Shown here in pieces: positions 25,001 to 30,632 of a stretch of 64,000 nt of DNA. The notes beneath the pieces were generated by a model that was not told the DNA's origin, did not search any database, and saw nothing but the letters and a program-made list of their open reading frames with translations. The DNA is from Littorina saxatilis (Eukaryota > Mollusca > Gastropoda > Littorinimorpha > Littorinidae), in assembly GCF_037325665.1 (NCBI RefSeq), contig NC_090253.1:41635750-41699749 (forward strand). The letters run 5' to 3'. A program made the translations under genes and the position numbers. Each line of letters starts with the position of its first letter. Position 1 is the first letter of the stretch.

Positions 25001-28000
25001 GATTCGTTGAAATCACAACAAACCTCTATTTCAACCAACCCAATACCGTGGCTGGCTCCCACCCGTTTGGTAACTTTCTTGTGCACCTCGACCTTGTTGG
25101 CCCTTTGTCTGTTATCCCAAAGGTGTCCTTTCATGGCAGGTACCACTGAACTTTGAATAGTACCCTTTGAGTAAGCTGTGCTTCTGACTTGAGATGGCTT
25201 GGTAGAATCATCTTTCATAAAACGTAAGATTCAATTGTATATGTTTTTGTGTGTTAAGTGTAAAGGAATGAATGTCGTGGCACAGGCCACTTACTGAACA
25301 GGCACCGATTTCTGTTGTCGGCATCTGAGAAGGGATTTCCGATTGTGTTTGATACGTAAATAAGGTCTCTGCAGAAAGGTGTAAAGTTTTCAAGTCAGGT
25401 GTTTTGGGTACACATAAGGCTCAGGAAACTTGCTGGGTTTTTTGACTCACATGCGAAGCAAAAGTGAGTCTATGTACTCACCCGAGTCGTCCGTCCGTCC
25501 GTCCGGAAAACTTTAACGTTGGATATTTCTTGGACACTATTCAGTCTATCAGTACCAAATTTGGCAAGATGGTGTATGATGATAAGGCCCCAAAAAACAT
25601 ACATAGCATCTTGACCTTGCTTCAAGGTCAAGGTCGCAGGGGCCATAAATGTTGCCTAAAAAACAGCTATTTTTCACATTTTTCACATTTTCTCTGAAGT
25701 TTTTGAGATTCAATACCTCACCTATATATGATATATAGGGCAAAGTGAGCCCCATCTTTTGATACCAGTTTGGTTTACCTTGCTTCAAGGTCAAGGTCAC
25801 AGGAGCTCTTCAAAGTTGGATTGTATACATATTTTGAAGTGACCTTGACCCTGAACTATGGAAGATAACTGTTTCAAACTTAAAAATTATGTGGGGCACA
25901 TGTTATGCTTTCATCATGAGACACATTTGGTCACATATGATCAAGGTCAAGGTCACTTTGACCCTTATGAAATGTGACCAAAATAAGGTAGTGAACCACT
26001 AAAAGTGACCATATCTCATGCTAGAAAGAGCCAATAAGCACCATTGTACTTCCTATATCTTGAATTAACAGCTTTGTGTTGCATGACCTTGGATGACCTT
26101 GACCTTGGGTCAAGGTCACATGTATTTTGGTAGGAAAAATGTGTAAAGCATGCGAGTCGTATGGGCTTTGCCCTTCTTGTTTTTTGTTTTTTTTACACAT
26201 TTTTTTTTAAAGTCACATTTAAAACAATTATTTATTACAAAACATGACAGTAATTCAAAAACAATTATTTATTGCAAAACAGGACTGTGGACAGTAATTC
26301 GACTGAATGTGAGGAATATCTTTGATGCAAAAATGACCATGGATCTTGTGTTAATTGAGCTGTGGTGTGTGCAGCGTCACGAGGGGCGACAGTGAACCAG
26401 CTGCACCAGCAGCAACGCATGCAGCTCCTGCACCAGCAGAGAAAGGGCGTCCCTCTCCAGCAGCAACAGAGAGTCGCTGGTCAGTTGACACCTTTTCTCT
26501 CTTTGCCCAGCACTATCGATGCTACAGTGGAACACACAACCCCCCCCCCCTCCCCCCCCTCTTCATCTTTTAAGGCCTCAAAAAAAAAAAATCAAATCTT
26601 ACAAGGAAGGGAGTCTTACAATTGGAGGTAGGTTTGACAAAAATGTGAAAGAGCGAAGTCTTAACAGGGGGATGTGTTAACTCATTGTCTCCCAGGTACG
26701 GATATATCCGTACCCACTCATTTGGCTCTATCTGACCAGGTACAGATATATTCACTCAGACTGTTGGCTTCAGTCGCTTCCTGTAACGTCGATCTAACGC
26801 CTGCATTCCAACGTGTTGATACACATTTTCTACACAGCTACTACAATTCTGAGTGACCTGCTGCAGCACAGCTGGTCTTGGATAAAAAAAAAAATTTGCT
26901 TTACATAGGTTGGGTAGAAAGTGTTAAAAGGGGTGTTCCACTGTACTACCAATCAGAACTAGTACTTCGGTTGTGCTGATATGAAAGGCATACATGGCAG
27001 TTTATGGAGAAGAGGGTAAAGGGAAGTTTCTGTGAGTTAGGGGAAAGAATGCCAACTGACACAGGCTTGAAAAATACATACCCACACATAAATGTCAACA
27101 ACTAAGTGACTACTGGTGAGATGAACAATATTAAGTAAAAGATACATAGTGCATAGCGGTTAGCCTACACGAACATCTCCCTGACAGTTACATGTGCCTG
27201 GGTGTTTTGCCTGGCTGTGTCTAAGAAAATTTTCTATTTTTTTTATGTAATATTTTAATAGACAATAAAGTATTATTATTGTTATTGTTGTGTTGCAGCA
27301 CTTACTGGCGGTGTGCGCGGTCAGATCCCCCTCATCATTCCCCAGAAGGGGCCGCTGACGGGCCAGCTGCTGCACCAGATCGTCAAGCAGCAGCAGATGA
27401 TCAACACGTCCCAGCCAGCCATCATCAGCGTCACGCAGGGCCAGACCCTCACCCCCATGGTGGCAAAAGTGTCGCTGACCACCGTGCCTCACACCGCCCC
27501 CATCCAGACACTGTCTGCCGCCGGGGGCACTCCCATCACCGTCACACAGGTAGGTTGCTTTGCTGGTCTGTATGACGTCGTGGGTGTTGCCAGAGTGTGT
27601 GGGCGTATAATCAACGGCATGAGGGATGCACTTGTGCACAACTGTCGGTATCACAGCAACTCGTCTGTTTTTACACCTTCCAAATTTAGACCTTATGAGG
27701 TTTCAGAGAGAGAAAGCCCCATAAGGTACAACTGTCTTTATAACAGAAAGTCTCTGGAAACATTAGGCCAAACAAAAAAAAATTGTCTGTTTCTGGTAAC
27801 ATGGCTAAAGAAAATAGGGTCGGTAGGTAGGGATTTTTTATTTTTTTTTTATTTTTTTTTACCATAAATGTAGACCAATAAAACTAACTTTAAAAATCGC
27901 GCAGAGAGACTGGATTCACTATACATAGAGACAAGACACTCAACACATTTACAAATCGTCAGCGGACTTTCGTTTTAACACGTTTTTGTTGTTCATTTTC

Positions 28001-28961
28001 TCACCCTGTCCTTTACCACAAAAAAAAAAAAAAAAATTTGTTTGAGTTTGGAAAAAAAAAGTTTAGGGTCGGCGCCGAAATTTAGGGTCGGTCGGGTGAC
28101 CAGAAACAGACAATTTTTTTTTGTGGCCTTAGAAAAGAGGATGTTTGAATCAGGAGGGTCTGATCTTTCCACTGTGCTGCCCAAAAGTCATGGTTCTGGA
28201 AAACAATTTGTTATTATGTTATGCTGTTCAGTGTGTTCAGATTTTCTTGTTACCCTTTTTTTTTTTTTAAAGATATTTTGAACATTAAGATAAATGGGAT
28301 TATTGTAGAAGAAAGGACAGTCGGTAAAATCAATTTGAAAATAAAGTTATTTAATGGTGTGTCTGTGCAGGTGGCAGCAGCCACAGCGGGAGGGTCGGGG
28401 GTCGGCCACCACACCCCCACCGTGGCCACCATTAACATGGCCGCCATGCCCTCCGTGTCTCAAGCCACCGTGGTCAAGACGGCGACACTGGCCTCTGTCG
28501 ACCCCAGCCAACAGCAGGGGGCCGCCAAGATGGCCGCCATCTCCCAGAGCTTGGTAGCCCAGCCGTTACAGATCGCTTCCAGCGCCTTGCAGCAGCAGAC
28601 GCAGCCCGGACAGACGGTGGTTACCGCTGGAACGCAGCATCGTATCTTGACCGCCGCACCCACAGCGTCACTTGCACAGGCGGTGGTGGTGTCGTCTCCA
28701 GCCCTGGCCAGTGTCAGCTCCGTCGTCCAGCAACAACAACAAGTGCATCAGGTTATGGCGTCTGCCCCTGCTGTTGTGTCCGCTCAGGCTGTGCCCTCCC
28801 CTAGTGCCATGGCAACCGTGGTGACCCAGACCCAGCCGCCTCAGGTGTCGCAGGCCCAGCAGCAGGCCGCGGTGGCGCAGTTGACGGCACAGCAACAACA
28901 GCAGCTTCAGAAAGCGTCGCCCTACGCCATGCGGTCCAGAAACCCTCCCAAACACTCGTAG
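974..28961 (+). CDS. EP400: EP400/domino chromatin-remodelling ATPase, C-terminal part (16 exons)
   Basis: Exons, + strand: 974-1057, 1431-1559, 6064-6099, 9250-9406, 9889-10148, 10492-10719, 11423-11710, 16364-16543, 18665-18757, 20134-20335, 21487-21620, 23100-23207, 24270(or 24264)-24441, 26375-26479, 27299-27549, 28371-28961. Phases agree throughout and give 1005 residues plus stop. The ATPase and HSA regions lie upstream, outside the window. Seen: an acidic helix with LYTYLRDDAQ, then WAPPTPPQDD and LPPVYVRKE, a basic linker, and a SANT-like domain (HPEWLIHEDWALLQAVKDL to KQCKARYENVIIPREEG). NNRPMKTSQLF, NPKHLAVL and AERIARDKK follow, then about 560 residues rich in Gln, Ala, Thr and Val. 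These blocks match animal EP400/domino in order. Known role: the motor subunit of TIP60/NuA4-type complexes, which exchanges H2A.Z in the nucleus. Introns hold most of the repeats listed here. Confidence in identity is high; a few acceptors could shift by 3-6 bases. Confidence 0.93.
1251..1377. mobile_element. Tc1/mariner-type MITE, family M
   Basis: A 127-bp element flanked by TA on both sides. Its inverted ends are CAGTGGACCCCCCC and AGGAGGTTCCACTG, with internal blocks of TTTTAAGACTCCCTCC. Relatives lie at 6141-8045, 17164-18592, 20840-20937, 20992-21148, 23443-23600 and 26525-26943, nearly all inside EP400 introns. TA target and end motifs suggest mobilisation by a Tc1/mariner transposase; no transposase is seen. 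Confidence 0.7.
1431..1559 (+). CDS. EP400: EP400 exon w2, spliced form
   Basis: The exon has 43 codons, phase 0. The acceptor is TTGACCAG and the donor CAG|GTGAAG. It encodes a charged helix (WELARLKALKEEEERR) ending LYTYLRDDAQ, which lines up with the LTYTREDA region of vertebrate EP400. When this donor is used the frame joins exon w3. When it is not used, translation runs on to 3278 (see the alternative terminal exon). Confidence 0.88.
1431..3278 (+). CDS. EP400: EP400/domino alternative terminal exon (short isoform)
   Basis: The exon w2 frame stays open past the donor at 1559/1560 for 572 more codons to a stop at 3276-3278, an unlikely length for plain intron. The tail starts VKKKLAKAAGK and holds an AT-hook at 1599-1616 (KKGPGRP). 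It then has Arg/Gly-rich pieces (RKRGAGRGGG; GRGRGGRRPSKG), Pro-rich runs (about 2220-2400), and a long Ala/Gly/Val/Gln-rich part resembling the tails of SRCAP and EP400. It is GC-rich, unlike nearby intron. Established: fly domino makes DOM-A (with SANT) and DOM-B (without) by alternative 3' ends, and vertebrate SRCAP has C-terminal AT-hooks. Inferred: this exon makes the SANT-less, SWR1/SRCAP-type isoform by competition between splicing and polyadenylation. Transcript data are needed to prove use. Confidence 0.82.
   Translation, partial: EDIENSKKDWELARLKALKEEEERRAEMEEDEMLYTYLRDDAQVKKKLAKAAGKVKKGPGRPSLRSPRSPSQSGSDSAFGEMKSARVSNRAALNRLQVAEKGEEGQVIKVNLGGLGKKGSGVGGRNRIIKLKITNGDVLTNGPTVKAPAVKKVAAVKARKNNVAQKVMQNGEASPQEVTKVVKVRKRGAGRGGGEGKVTVARVKAAGGVGKNSPGNVTPTAGRGRGGRRPSKGATPGQATLAPGPATLAPVQATLTPSPRAVGQAGPHPILKFPTLSPAQTPSVVLGSPQTPRNKSPVTSPVTSPPTNVPPPWSNPNLVIRTRRAAISSPVQVSGRQVIQGVATPTQATSVLQQVHQQPINVVQSGGVMRLVSPGPMVALAASQPLQVVSAARVRPAMAPGLPAGHLSLAGTRLVGAGMNAAGLQGSLVRMPDGSTALLGQISGANILTAQSAANQTFIMSQAAASPTFIVSGTGQSAMGARALLASNLTSRARAPVPRLATTPHVINASGIRTVQLGAGGLTTPLTLRGVGVGGMPMGVNLLKAGASGVQIPIVGTQGLALRGGQIIQTNLGQSSAPQSYVLITPRVRGPAPAAPAVATAPADLSGSAEKKGAG
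3279..4690 (+). other. EP400: Probable 3' UTR of the short EP400 isoform
   Basis: Follows the stop of the long terminal exon. It has no ORF of note and, unlike neighbouring introns, no recognisable transposon, as expected for transcribed exon. A Pumilio-type TGTAAATA lies at 3661-3668. The poly(A) signal at 4656-4661 is followed by a T/G-rich stretch. A second signal lies at 5484-5489, so a longer UTR is possible. Confidence 0.6.
4656..4661 (+). terminator. Poly(A) signal AATAAA, short isoform
   Basis: AATAAA sits inside CAAATAAAAAGC, with GT-rich sequence (TGTGTCGAGTGTCTG) about 25 bases downstream, the usual arrangement for cleavage and polyadenylation. It is about 1.4 kb after the stop at 3278. 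The alternative signal is at 5484-5489. Confidence 0.55.
5484..5489 (+). terminator. Second possible poly(A) signal
   Basis: AATAAA in GTGAATAAAGC. It would give a 2.2-kb 3' UTR for the short EP400 isoform. The stretch 4700-5480 has no other recognisable feature. Confidence 0.3.
5645..5945 (-). repeat. tRNA-derived SINE, family C
   Basis: Read on the minus strand it starts near 5945 with a tRNA-like head: an A-box-like GTGGCGTGGTGG and a B box GAGTTCGAATCC. It continues to a body containing CGCCTGGTGGG and ends with GGCGGGGTAAAAACGGTC. A second copy in the same orientation lies at 19800-20105. The tRNA part lacks a foldable acceptor stem and sits in a longer repeated unit, so it is a SINE, not a tRNA gene. 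Confidence 0.7.
6064..6099 (+). CDS. EP400: EP400 exon w3 (36-base micro-exon)
   Basis: Twelve codons, VFVSTMDGSEMP, between acceptor TGTTTAG and donor GTAAGT, phase 0. It corresponds to the YVYEDVDGQTEVMP part of vertebrate EP400, which sits between the acidic helix and the WTPPTPPQDD block. It is the first exon that belongs only to the SANT-containing isoform. The intron before it (1560-6063) contains the other isoform's tail and UTR. Confidence 0.85.
6284..8006. mobile_element. hAT-type DNA element with repeated left end
   Basis: The left end CAGTGTTGTTGCCAGGCCT occurs four times in a row (6284, 6309, 6342, 6375). The matching right end CTGGCAACAACACTG stops at 8006. GTAGATT flanks both sides, a 7-8 bp target duplication as in hAT elements. 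The unit 6375-8006 contains the AGGTCA-rich element at 7080-7921. The left 650 bp encodes no recognisable transposase; a 64-codon ORF at 6740-6934 is not recognised. Confidence 0.6.
7080..7921 (+). mobile_element. AGGTCA-rich interspersed element, copy 1
   Basis: An 840-bp unit that begins with a hairpin (GACTCACATGC...GTGAGTC), a CCGT/CCGG-rich block, and ends GCATGTGAGTCGTATGGGC plus a GGGCTTTGCCC hairpin. The outer GACTCACATGC is inverted at the two ends. Inside are at least ten TCAAGGTCA/TGACCTTGA motifs, often as direct pairs. Copies lie at 25441-26181 (+) and 43731-44596 (-), and a stub at 12561-12608. There are no transposase and no real ORFs, so it is a non-autonomous DNA element of undecided superfamily. 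Confidence 0.7.
8110..8495. mobile_element. hAT-type MITE, family H
   Basis: The ends are CAGAGCTGCCAACT (8112) and AGGTTGGCAGCTTTG (about 8490), an inverted pair. It has internal blocks GCTACG, CCTGGTACTC and GTGGCACTGCAGACACTC. A second copy, split by a 4-kb insertion, occupies 11827-16330. No coding capacity. Confidence 0.55.
8500..9248. other. Intron sequence with a reversed SINE tail
   Basis: The EP400 intron continues. At about 9003-9085, AATAATAATGACAGCTTATATAGCGCGAA looks like the reversed AT-rich tail of the SINE family seen at 46975-47270. Nothing else is recognised. Confidence 0.3.
9250..9406 (+). CDS. EP400: EP400 exon w4
   Basis: The exon has 157 bases, phase 0 to phase 1, acceptor TTCACAG, donor GTAAGT. 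It encodes LWAPPTPPQDDNDVYLDQ and then MPESQLPPVYVRKEHKKPR, a block strongly conserved in EP400/domino that precedes the basic linker to the SANT domain. Confidence 0.92.
9889..10148 (+). CDS. EP400: EP400 exon w5, basic linker and start of SANT
   Basis: The exon has 260 bases, phase 1 to 0, acceptor TTTCCACAG, donor CAG|GTAGGG. It encodes RKQKQRKEEAPRVPRSLFDR, a Lys/Arg-rich helix and a Pro-rich spacer. It ends HPEWLIHEDWALLQ, the first helix of the SANT-like domain with its conserved tryptophans. Confidence 0.93.
10492..10719 (+). CDS. EP400: EP400 exon w6, rest of SANT domain
   Basis: The exon has 76 codons, phase 0, acceptor TTCCCCAG, donor AAG|GTGGGT. It encodes NWDLVADVVNS and KQCKARYENVIIPREEG, helices 2 and 3 of the SANT-like fold and the motif that follows them in EP400/domino. 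It ends with a Lys-rich patch that is longer than I recall for vertebrates. Confidence 0.93.
11423..11710 (+). CDS. EP400: EP400 exon w7
   Basis: The exon has 96 codons, phase 0, acceptor TTGTTACAG, donor AAT|GTAAGT. It encodes NNRPMKTSQLFTQDN, NPSLKNPKHLAVLQE and QVAAIRAERIARDKK, all conserved in EP400 just after the SANT domain. The next intron is 4.65 kb and holds a multi-layer nest of transposons. Confidence 0.93.
11970..16052. mobile_element. Large inverted-repeat element, DIRS-like or DNA transposon, fossil
   Basis: Arms of about 215 bp at 11976-12188 and 15813-16026 are inverted copies of each other; shared blocks include GCGCCGGCATCCGGAATAAT and CATATGCTAGATGTCG. The ends carry a GGGTAAGTATATTAAT-type motif that is repeated inside the right part (about 15690-15750), a split-repeat layout reminiscent of DIRS retrotransposons. 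Inner sequence is GC-rich in places (12650-13740), but I recognise no enzyme domain. It carries a family A tail (13028-13090), an AGGTCA-element stub (12561-12608) and a TTAA element (14930-15652). It is broken and probably old; the family is uncertain. Confidence 0.45.
14930..15652 (-). mobile_element. piggyBac-like non-autonomous element
   Basis: A 723-bp unit bounded by TTAA at 14930-14933 and 15649-15652, with inverted ends CCTTTTAACTACC and GGTAGTTAAAAGG. TTAA targets and CC-starting ends are typical of piggyBac. On the minus strand an ORF from 15397 to 15077 begins MDSEDSDPEFTALLDNL and is Asp/Glu/Ser-rich, like the acidic N-termini of many piggyBac transposases. The catalytic part is missing, so this looks like an internally deleted copy. 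It lies inside the larger inverted-repeat element. Confidence 0.6.
16364..16543 (+). CDS. EP400: EP400 exon w8
   Basis: The exon has 60 codons, phase 0, acceptor TCTGGCAG, donor ATT|GTGAGA. It encodes an Ala/Gln/Thr/Val-rich stretch (EAAQRTTQAVAQAERTAQ), the start of the low-complexity tail. A CT-rich microsatellite (16585-16745) follows in the intron. Confidence 0.85.
16585..16745. repeat. CT-rich microsatellite with TTGAATCTCTC units
   Basis: Imperfect (TC)n, passing into four or five copies of CTCTTGAATCT. It lies just inside the intron after exon w8. The Ser/Leu-rich ORFs across it are artefacts of the repeat. Confidence 0.8.
17306..17690 (+). repeat. Short interspersed repeat, family A
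   Basis: A full-length copy beginning AAACCCCCTGCGGGTTAGG. It contains a run of about 30 C at 17584-17613 before CGTCGCGATATAACC and ends with GAAAGAAAGA at the start of the family E element. Confidence 0.75.
17681..18540 (+). mobile_element. Inverted-repeat element, family E, copy 1
   Basis: An 860-bp unit. It starts AAGTCGCGTAAGGCG, with ACATTTAGTCAAG 26 bases in, and ends CTTGACTAAATGT, its inverted partner. Inside are AT-rich blocks with GGAATCAGGAACCGACAAGG, GTGACAGTGCCGCCTCAAC and a CA/GACA microsatellite just before the right end. It has no transposase. Other copies: 44895-45760, 46089-46963, 49277-50150, 54755-55475 (-), with pieces at 37500-38300, 38893-39000 and 47960-48008. Confidence 0.75.
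18665..18757 (+). CDS. EP400: EP400 exon w9
   Basis: The exon has 31 codons (30 if the acceptor is 3 bases later, at CAG|CAG), phase 0, with donor GTG|GTCAGT, which is weaker than its neighbours. It encodes QTGTVASRAAVPQGMTAVS and more Ala/Thr/Ile residues. The NAGNAG acceptor could give two forms that differ by one Gln. Confidence 0.75.
19286..19567. repeat. 48-bp minisatellite, 6 copies
   Basis: Units start at 19286 (short by four bases), 19330, 19378, 19426, 19474 and 19522. Each has GAGGCCTTGATCATAGCTCA followed by GTAAGTCAGATTACATGG, so every full unit holds a consensus-like 5' splice site (TCA|GTAAGT). The copies are almost identical, meaning recent expansion or homogenisation. It lies in the intron between exons w9 and w10. 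Confidence 0.9.
19800..20105 (-). repeat. tRNA-derived SINE, family C
   Basis: A second copy of the element at 5645-5945, same orientation. The head on the minus strand reads GGCGTAGTGGTTAAGAC (A box) and GAGTTCTAATCC (a mutated B box). The last 25 bases before exon w10 are not SINE. Confidence 0.7.
20134..20335 (+). CDS. EP400: EP400 exon w10
   Basis: The exon has 202 bases, phase 0 to 1, acceptor TTTGACCAG, donor GGAG|GTAAGAG. It encodes VTGSLSRGQRVAVHDITTV and then an Ala/Gln/Thr-rich stretch. Confidence 0.87.
20992..21148. mobile_element. Family M MITE, intact copy
   Basis: A 157-bp unit with TA at each side and inverted ends CAGTGGAACCCTCC and GGGGGATTCCACTG. It is the clearest copy of this family. 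A broken relative with a long G run lies just upstream at 20840-20937. Confidence 0.75.
21160..21486. repeat. 42-bp minisatellite, 8 copies, ending at a 3' splice site
   Basis: Units start at 21160, 21202, 21244, 21286, 21328, 21370, 21412 and 21454. Each has TATTAATTGAGACTGTGTTG and GTGTGTGTGCC. The last unit diverges after the GT run into GTACAG, the acceptor of exon w11 at 21487. The 42-bp period keeps one reading frame open (14 residues per unit). Confidence 0.9.
21487..21620 (+). CDS. EP400: EP400 exon w11
   Basis: The exon has 134 bases, phase 1 to 0, acceptor TGTGTACAG, donor TTT|GTAAGT. It encodes TVQHQLAKGLTHQQINLL and RTQQAAGTPTQAQQLRPQKL. A second GTAAGT lies 14 bases on, a possible alternative donor. 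Confidence 0.87.
21728..21823 (+). repeat. Short interspersed repeat, family A, 3' part only
   Basis: Holds only the final 95 bp of the family (GACAAGTGGCTCTATCCC to AAATAAAGAAAG), set in a GT-rich microsatellite (about 21655-21990). Confidence 0.7.
22276..23099. repeat. 54-bp minisatellite, 15 copies, each with a copy of the exon w12 acceptor
   Basis: Units carry GGAAGGCTTGTGATATTAGT, ACCTAGCAGTAGAGGC and TTTGTTCCACAGAAACA. The last block is the 3' splice site of exon w12 plus its first bases, so the array looks like repeated duplication of that splice junction. GGAAGGC starts lie at about 22280, 22334, 22388, 22442, 22496, 22563, 22617, 22671, 22725, 22779, 22833, 22887, 22941, 22995 and 23049. 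The period is 18 codons. The exon w12 frame is open backwards through the last five units to about 22785; units 5 and 10 begin with an in-frame TAA. Confidence 0.92.
23100..23207 (+). CDS. EP400: EP400 exon w12
   Basis: The exon has 36 codons, phase 0, acceptor TTCCACAG, donor CAG|GTAAAG. It encodes KQGQLVRTMPAQFTEDQLKN and FKVRHLAQSKTPGGQ. Its first six codons resemble those of the upstream minisatellite units (K-H/Q-G-R-L-V). Use of an upstream acceptor in the last five units would add 18, 36, 54, 72 or 90 residues without a stop. Confidence 0.85.
23443..23600. mobile_element. Family M MITE, left part
   Basis: Begins CAGTGGAACCCCCC after TA at 23441-23442 and continues with the TTTTAAGACTCCCTCC-like blocks. 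The right end is not recognisable. Confidence 0.6.
23754..24057 (+). repeat. tRNA-derived SINE, family B, with 12-bp target duplication
   Basis: The head has an A box (TGGCCTAGTGG) and a B box (GGTTCGAACCC). The body runs through GGCGTCTGGCATTATGGGG, GCAGCACCGCCCTGATATGG and CCTTCGTGGTCGG to a (CAAA)n tail. AATAAAGTGTTT at 23740-23751 is repeated at 24058-24069, a clean target-site duplication. The conserved centre resembles domains shared by mollusc SINEs. A second copy lies at 41951-42255. Confidence 0.85.
24264..24441 (+). CDS. EP400: EP400 exon w13
   Basis: The acceptor is either TTGTAG|CTACAG (start 24264) or CTACAG|ACAGCA (start 24270). Both keep the frame and differ by Leu-Gln. The donor after 24441 is GTAAGT, phase 1. 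It encodes TAQLLQGQMQQVGQSGATSQ and a Val/Pro-rich stretch ending VTMGQGQQKTGL. Confidence 0.83.
24583..24884. mobile_element. MITE, family K, copy 1
   Basis: Inverted ends TAAGGCCAACAAAAAAAATA and TTTTTTTTTTAGGCCTA. Inner inverted blocks are GTGGTTACGGTAAC and GTTACCGTAACCAC. Copies lie at 27763-28131 and 32292-32512. No coding capacity; superfamily not determined. Confidence 0.7.
25441..26181 (+). mobile_element. AGGTCA-rich interspersed element, copy 2
   Basis: A 740-bp copy of the element at 7080-7921. It has a shorter CCGT block and lacks about 60 bp near the right end. It again has many TCAAGGTCA/TGACCTTGA motifs. It is very similar to copy 1 over the aligned part, so the copies are fairly young. 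Confidence 0.75.
26375..26479 (+). CDS. EP400: EP400 exon w14
   Basis: The exon has 105 bases, phase 1 to 1, acceptor GTGTGCAG, donor CTG|GTCAGT. It encodes ATVNQLHQQQRMQLLHQQ and RKGVPLQQQQRVA, the Gln-rich part of the tail. Confidence 0.85.
26525..26943. mobile_element. Family M MITE with internal insertion
   Basis: The ends CAGTGGAACACACAACCCCC and GGGGTGTTCCACTG are inverted and TA-flanked. The middle (about 26680-26880) is unrelated to other M copies and contains TACGGATATATCCGTA, a perfect palindrome; it may be a further insertion. Confidence 0.55.
27299..27549 (+). CDS. EP400: EP400 exon w15
   Basis: The exon has 251 bases, phase 1 to 0, acceptor TGTTGCAG, donor CAG|GTAGGT. It encodes GQIPLIIPQKGPLTGQLLHQ, then IVKQQQMINTSQPA and a Thr/Val/Pro-rich end. 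The intron downstream holds the family K MITE at 27763-28131. Confidence 0.9.
27763..28131. mobile_element. MITE, family K, copy 2
   Basis: Inverted ends TTAGGCCAAACAAAAAAAAA and TTTTTTTTTGTGGCCTTA. Inner blocks CTGTTTCTGGTAAC and GTGACCAGAAACAG are inverted partners. It lies in the last intron of EP400. Confidence 0.7.
28371..28961 (+). CDS. EP400: EP400 exon w16, last coding exon
   Basis: The exon has 196 codons plus TAG at 28959-28961, phase 0, acceptor CTGTGCAG. It is Ala/Gln/Val/Ser-rich with QQQQQ runs at about 28729 and 28891, and ends SPYAMRSRNPPKHS. The Gln-rich end is shared with EP400 and DOM-A, where it is thought to serve as an interaction surface. Confidence 0.9.
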   Translation: MAAATAGGSGVGHHTPTVATINMAAMPSVSQATVVKTATLASVDPSQQQGAAKMAAISQSLVAQPLQIASSALQQQTQPGQTVVTAGTQHRILTAAPTASLAQAVVVSSPALASVSSVVQQQQQVHQVMASAPAVVSAQAVPSPSAMATVVTQTQPPQVSQAQQQAAVAQLTAQQQQQLQKASPYAMRSRNPPKHS

Positions 28962-30312
28962 ATTTTACCTGCCTTGGTACCTTTCTATCGTAGCTTTCTT
29001 CAAAGGGTTTCAAGTCTTACTTGGAAGAGACAAAAAATCAGGATTTTCTACTGCTGCTGTCTTGACTAGTGTATCAGTTTTTAGTTATCTTTGAAAGAAA
29101 ATGTTGACGTTGAAGGCAATGCTTGGCTTGATATGCACATAAGATTGTGTAAGCACAGGTACTTGCTTCCTGGAACATGTTTCTCATGAAACCTACCAAC
29201 TTGGATGCTGCTTTGAGCATTTAGTCAGAGCTTGTTGGGTTTCAAGAAACACAATGTCATGTGAATGTTAAGCCTGTCCCACGACTAATATGCACTCACT
29301 CACCCTCTCAAAGATCAGGGCTATGCTGTGGCTGTATTCGGGATGGTATATTTCACACAGCGACTATTGGAATGCACATATATTGGCACAGTTCTGTTGT
29401 TGCTAAGTGTCACCTCTGACAATGCTTACATGCATTCAGTCTTTGAATGCCCATTGCCGCTCCTTCCACCGTGACAGAATGTACACTTCGTGCGAAACTT
29501 TTCTCTCAGGATTGTGTTCATGATGTGTGCAAATAAACTATTGCGCAGTGTTTGACCTTTAGTTCTATTCCCGGTACTATATAGATTAGACGCCCGTGAA
29601 TACTACTAGCCTGGTTATGACGGGAAATATTCTAACAGCATTAATTGTGGAACATCTGTGAGGAAGGACTTGCTTAGTGTGGTCGACAAGAAAGAATGCG
29701 ACAACAATATTCTTGGCTTGGACATTTTTCTGCACTAATATTTGGAAGTTCCACGAAAACTTTATTCATGAGATTCATGATTGTGTATCATACATTGGAC
29801 AGCTCATTCCCTAGTTGCAGCATGTATAATATCTATCAGTGTTTTGTTCCTCCAATTTGAGAGTTACATGCCAAAAAGCTGTACCTCAAACTTGAGGTCA
29901 ATTAAGCTTTCTGGCAGATACCTTTCTTTTTTTTTCTTGTTGTAAATTATTAATGTGTTGAAAGTTTGTGACCTGAAAGAACTGTTATTGTTTGCATGCA
30001 GTAAACGGCAGTGGTGTATACATTCTTAAACATTATATTCTTCATATCTGCTTACGTTAGAGCGATTGATTGCAAGTATTGACAAATTTGAGATCTTGTG
30101 AATATGTTCTTGTTCGTTTGCATGCTCAGCTTAATTTGTTGTTTTATTAATTTAAATTATGAACGAACTTGAATGTAAACCTTTTTGAAGTGAAGTTGAT
30201 TATTTTTAAGTGTTGTGACTGGCTGGAAGTGCGAAAGTATGCAATTGGATGAATGTATAGATGTAACGTGTCAGTTCATATTGTTTGGTAAATAAAGGAA
30301 AACAACAATCCA
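28962..30312 (+). other. EP400: 3' UTR of the long EP400 isoform
   Basis: A 1.35-kb stretch without transposons and without long ORFs, AT-rich, with poly(A) signals at 29532-29537 and 30291-30296. The second is the better candidate for the main end. Confidence 0.65.
30291..30296 (+). terminator. Poly(A) signal AATAAA, long EP400 isoform
   Basis: AATAAA in GGTAAATAAAGG with T/G-rich sequence 25-60 bases later (AAGTTTTGTTGTC). An earlier AATAAA at 29532 could give a shorter UTR. Confidence 0.55.
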
Positions 30313-30632
30313 AATCTGATTTGAATGAAGTTTTGTTGTCAAGCAGTTTGTGAGTTTGAAGCATCTTCCTTCCTGCATACACCCTCTGGTTTAGAGCTAG
30401 TAAATCATGGTAGATCTGCCTGGTCTTTTCCCTGTGATTAGAGCATCCTTCCATTTGAACATGTACCAAAAATCCACAGCCTGGAAGCATAGTACAGGGG
30501 TGGGACTTTTCTGCGAATCCGCGGATTTCCGCGGACACAACTTACGAATTCCGCTGGAGTAATCTATTTTTCCGCGTCCCATTTCTTTACAGTATCTATA
30601 ACTTGACTGAATGATATGGAGAGAAGTGAAGA

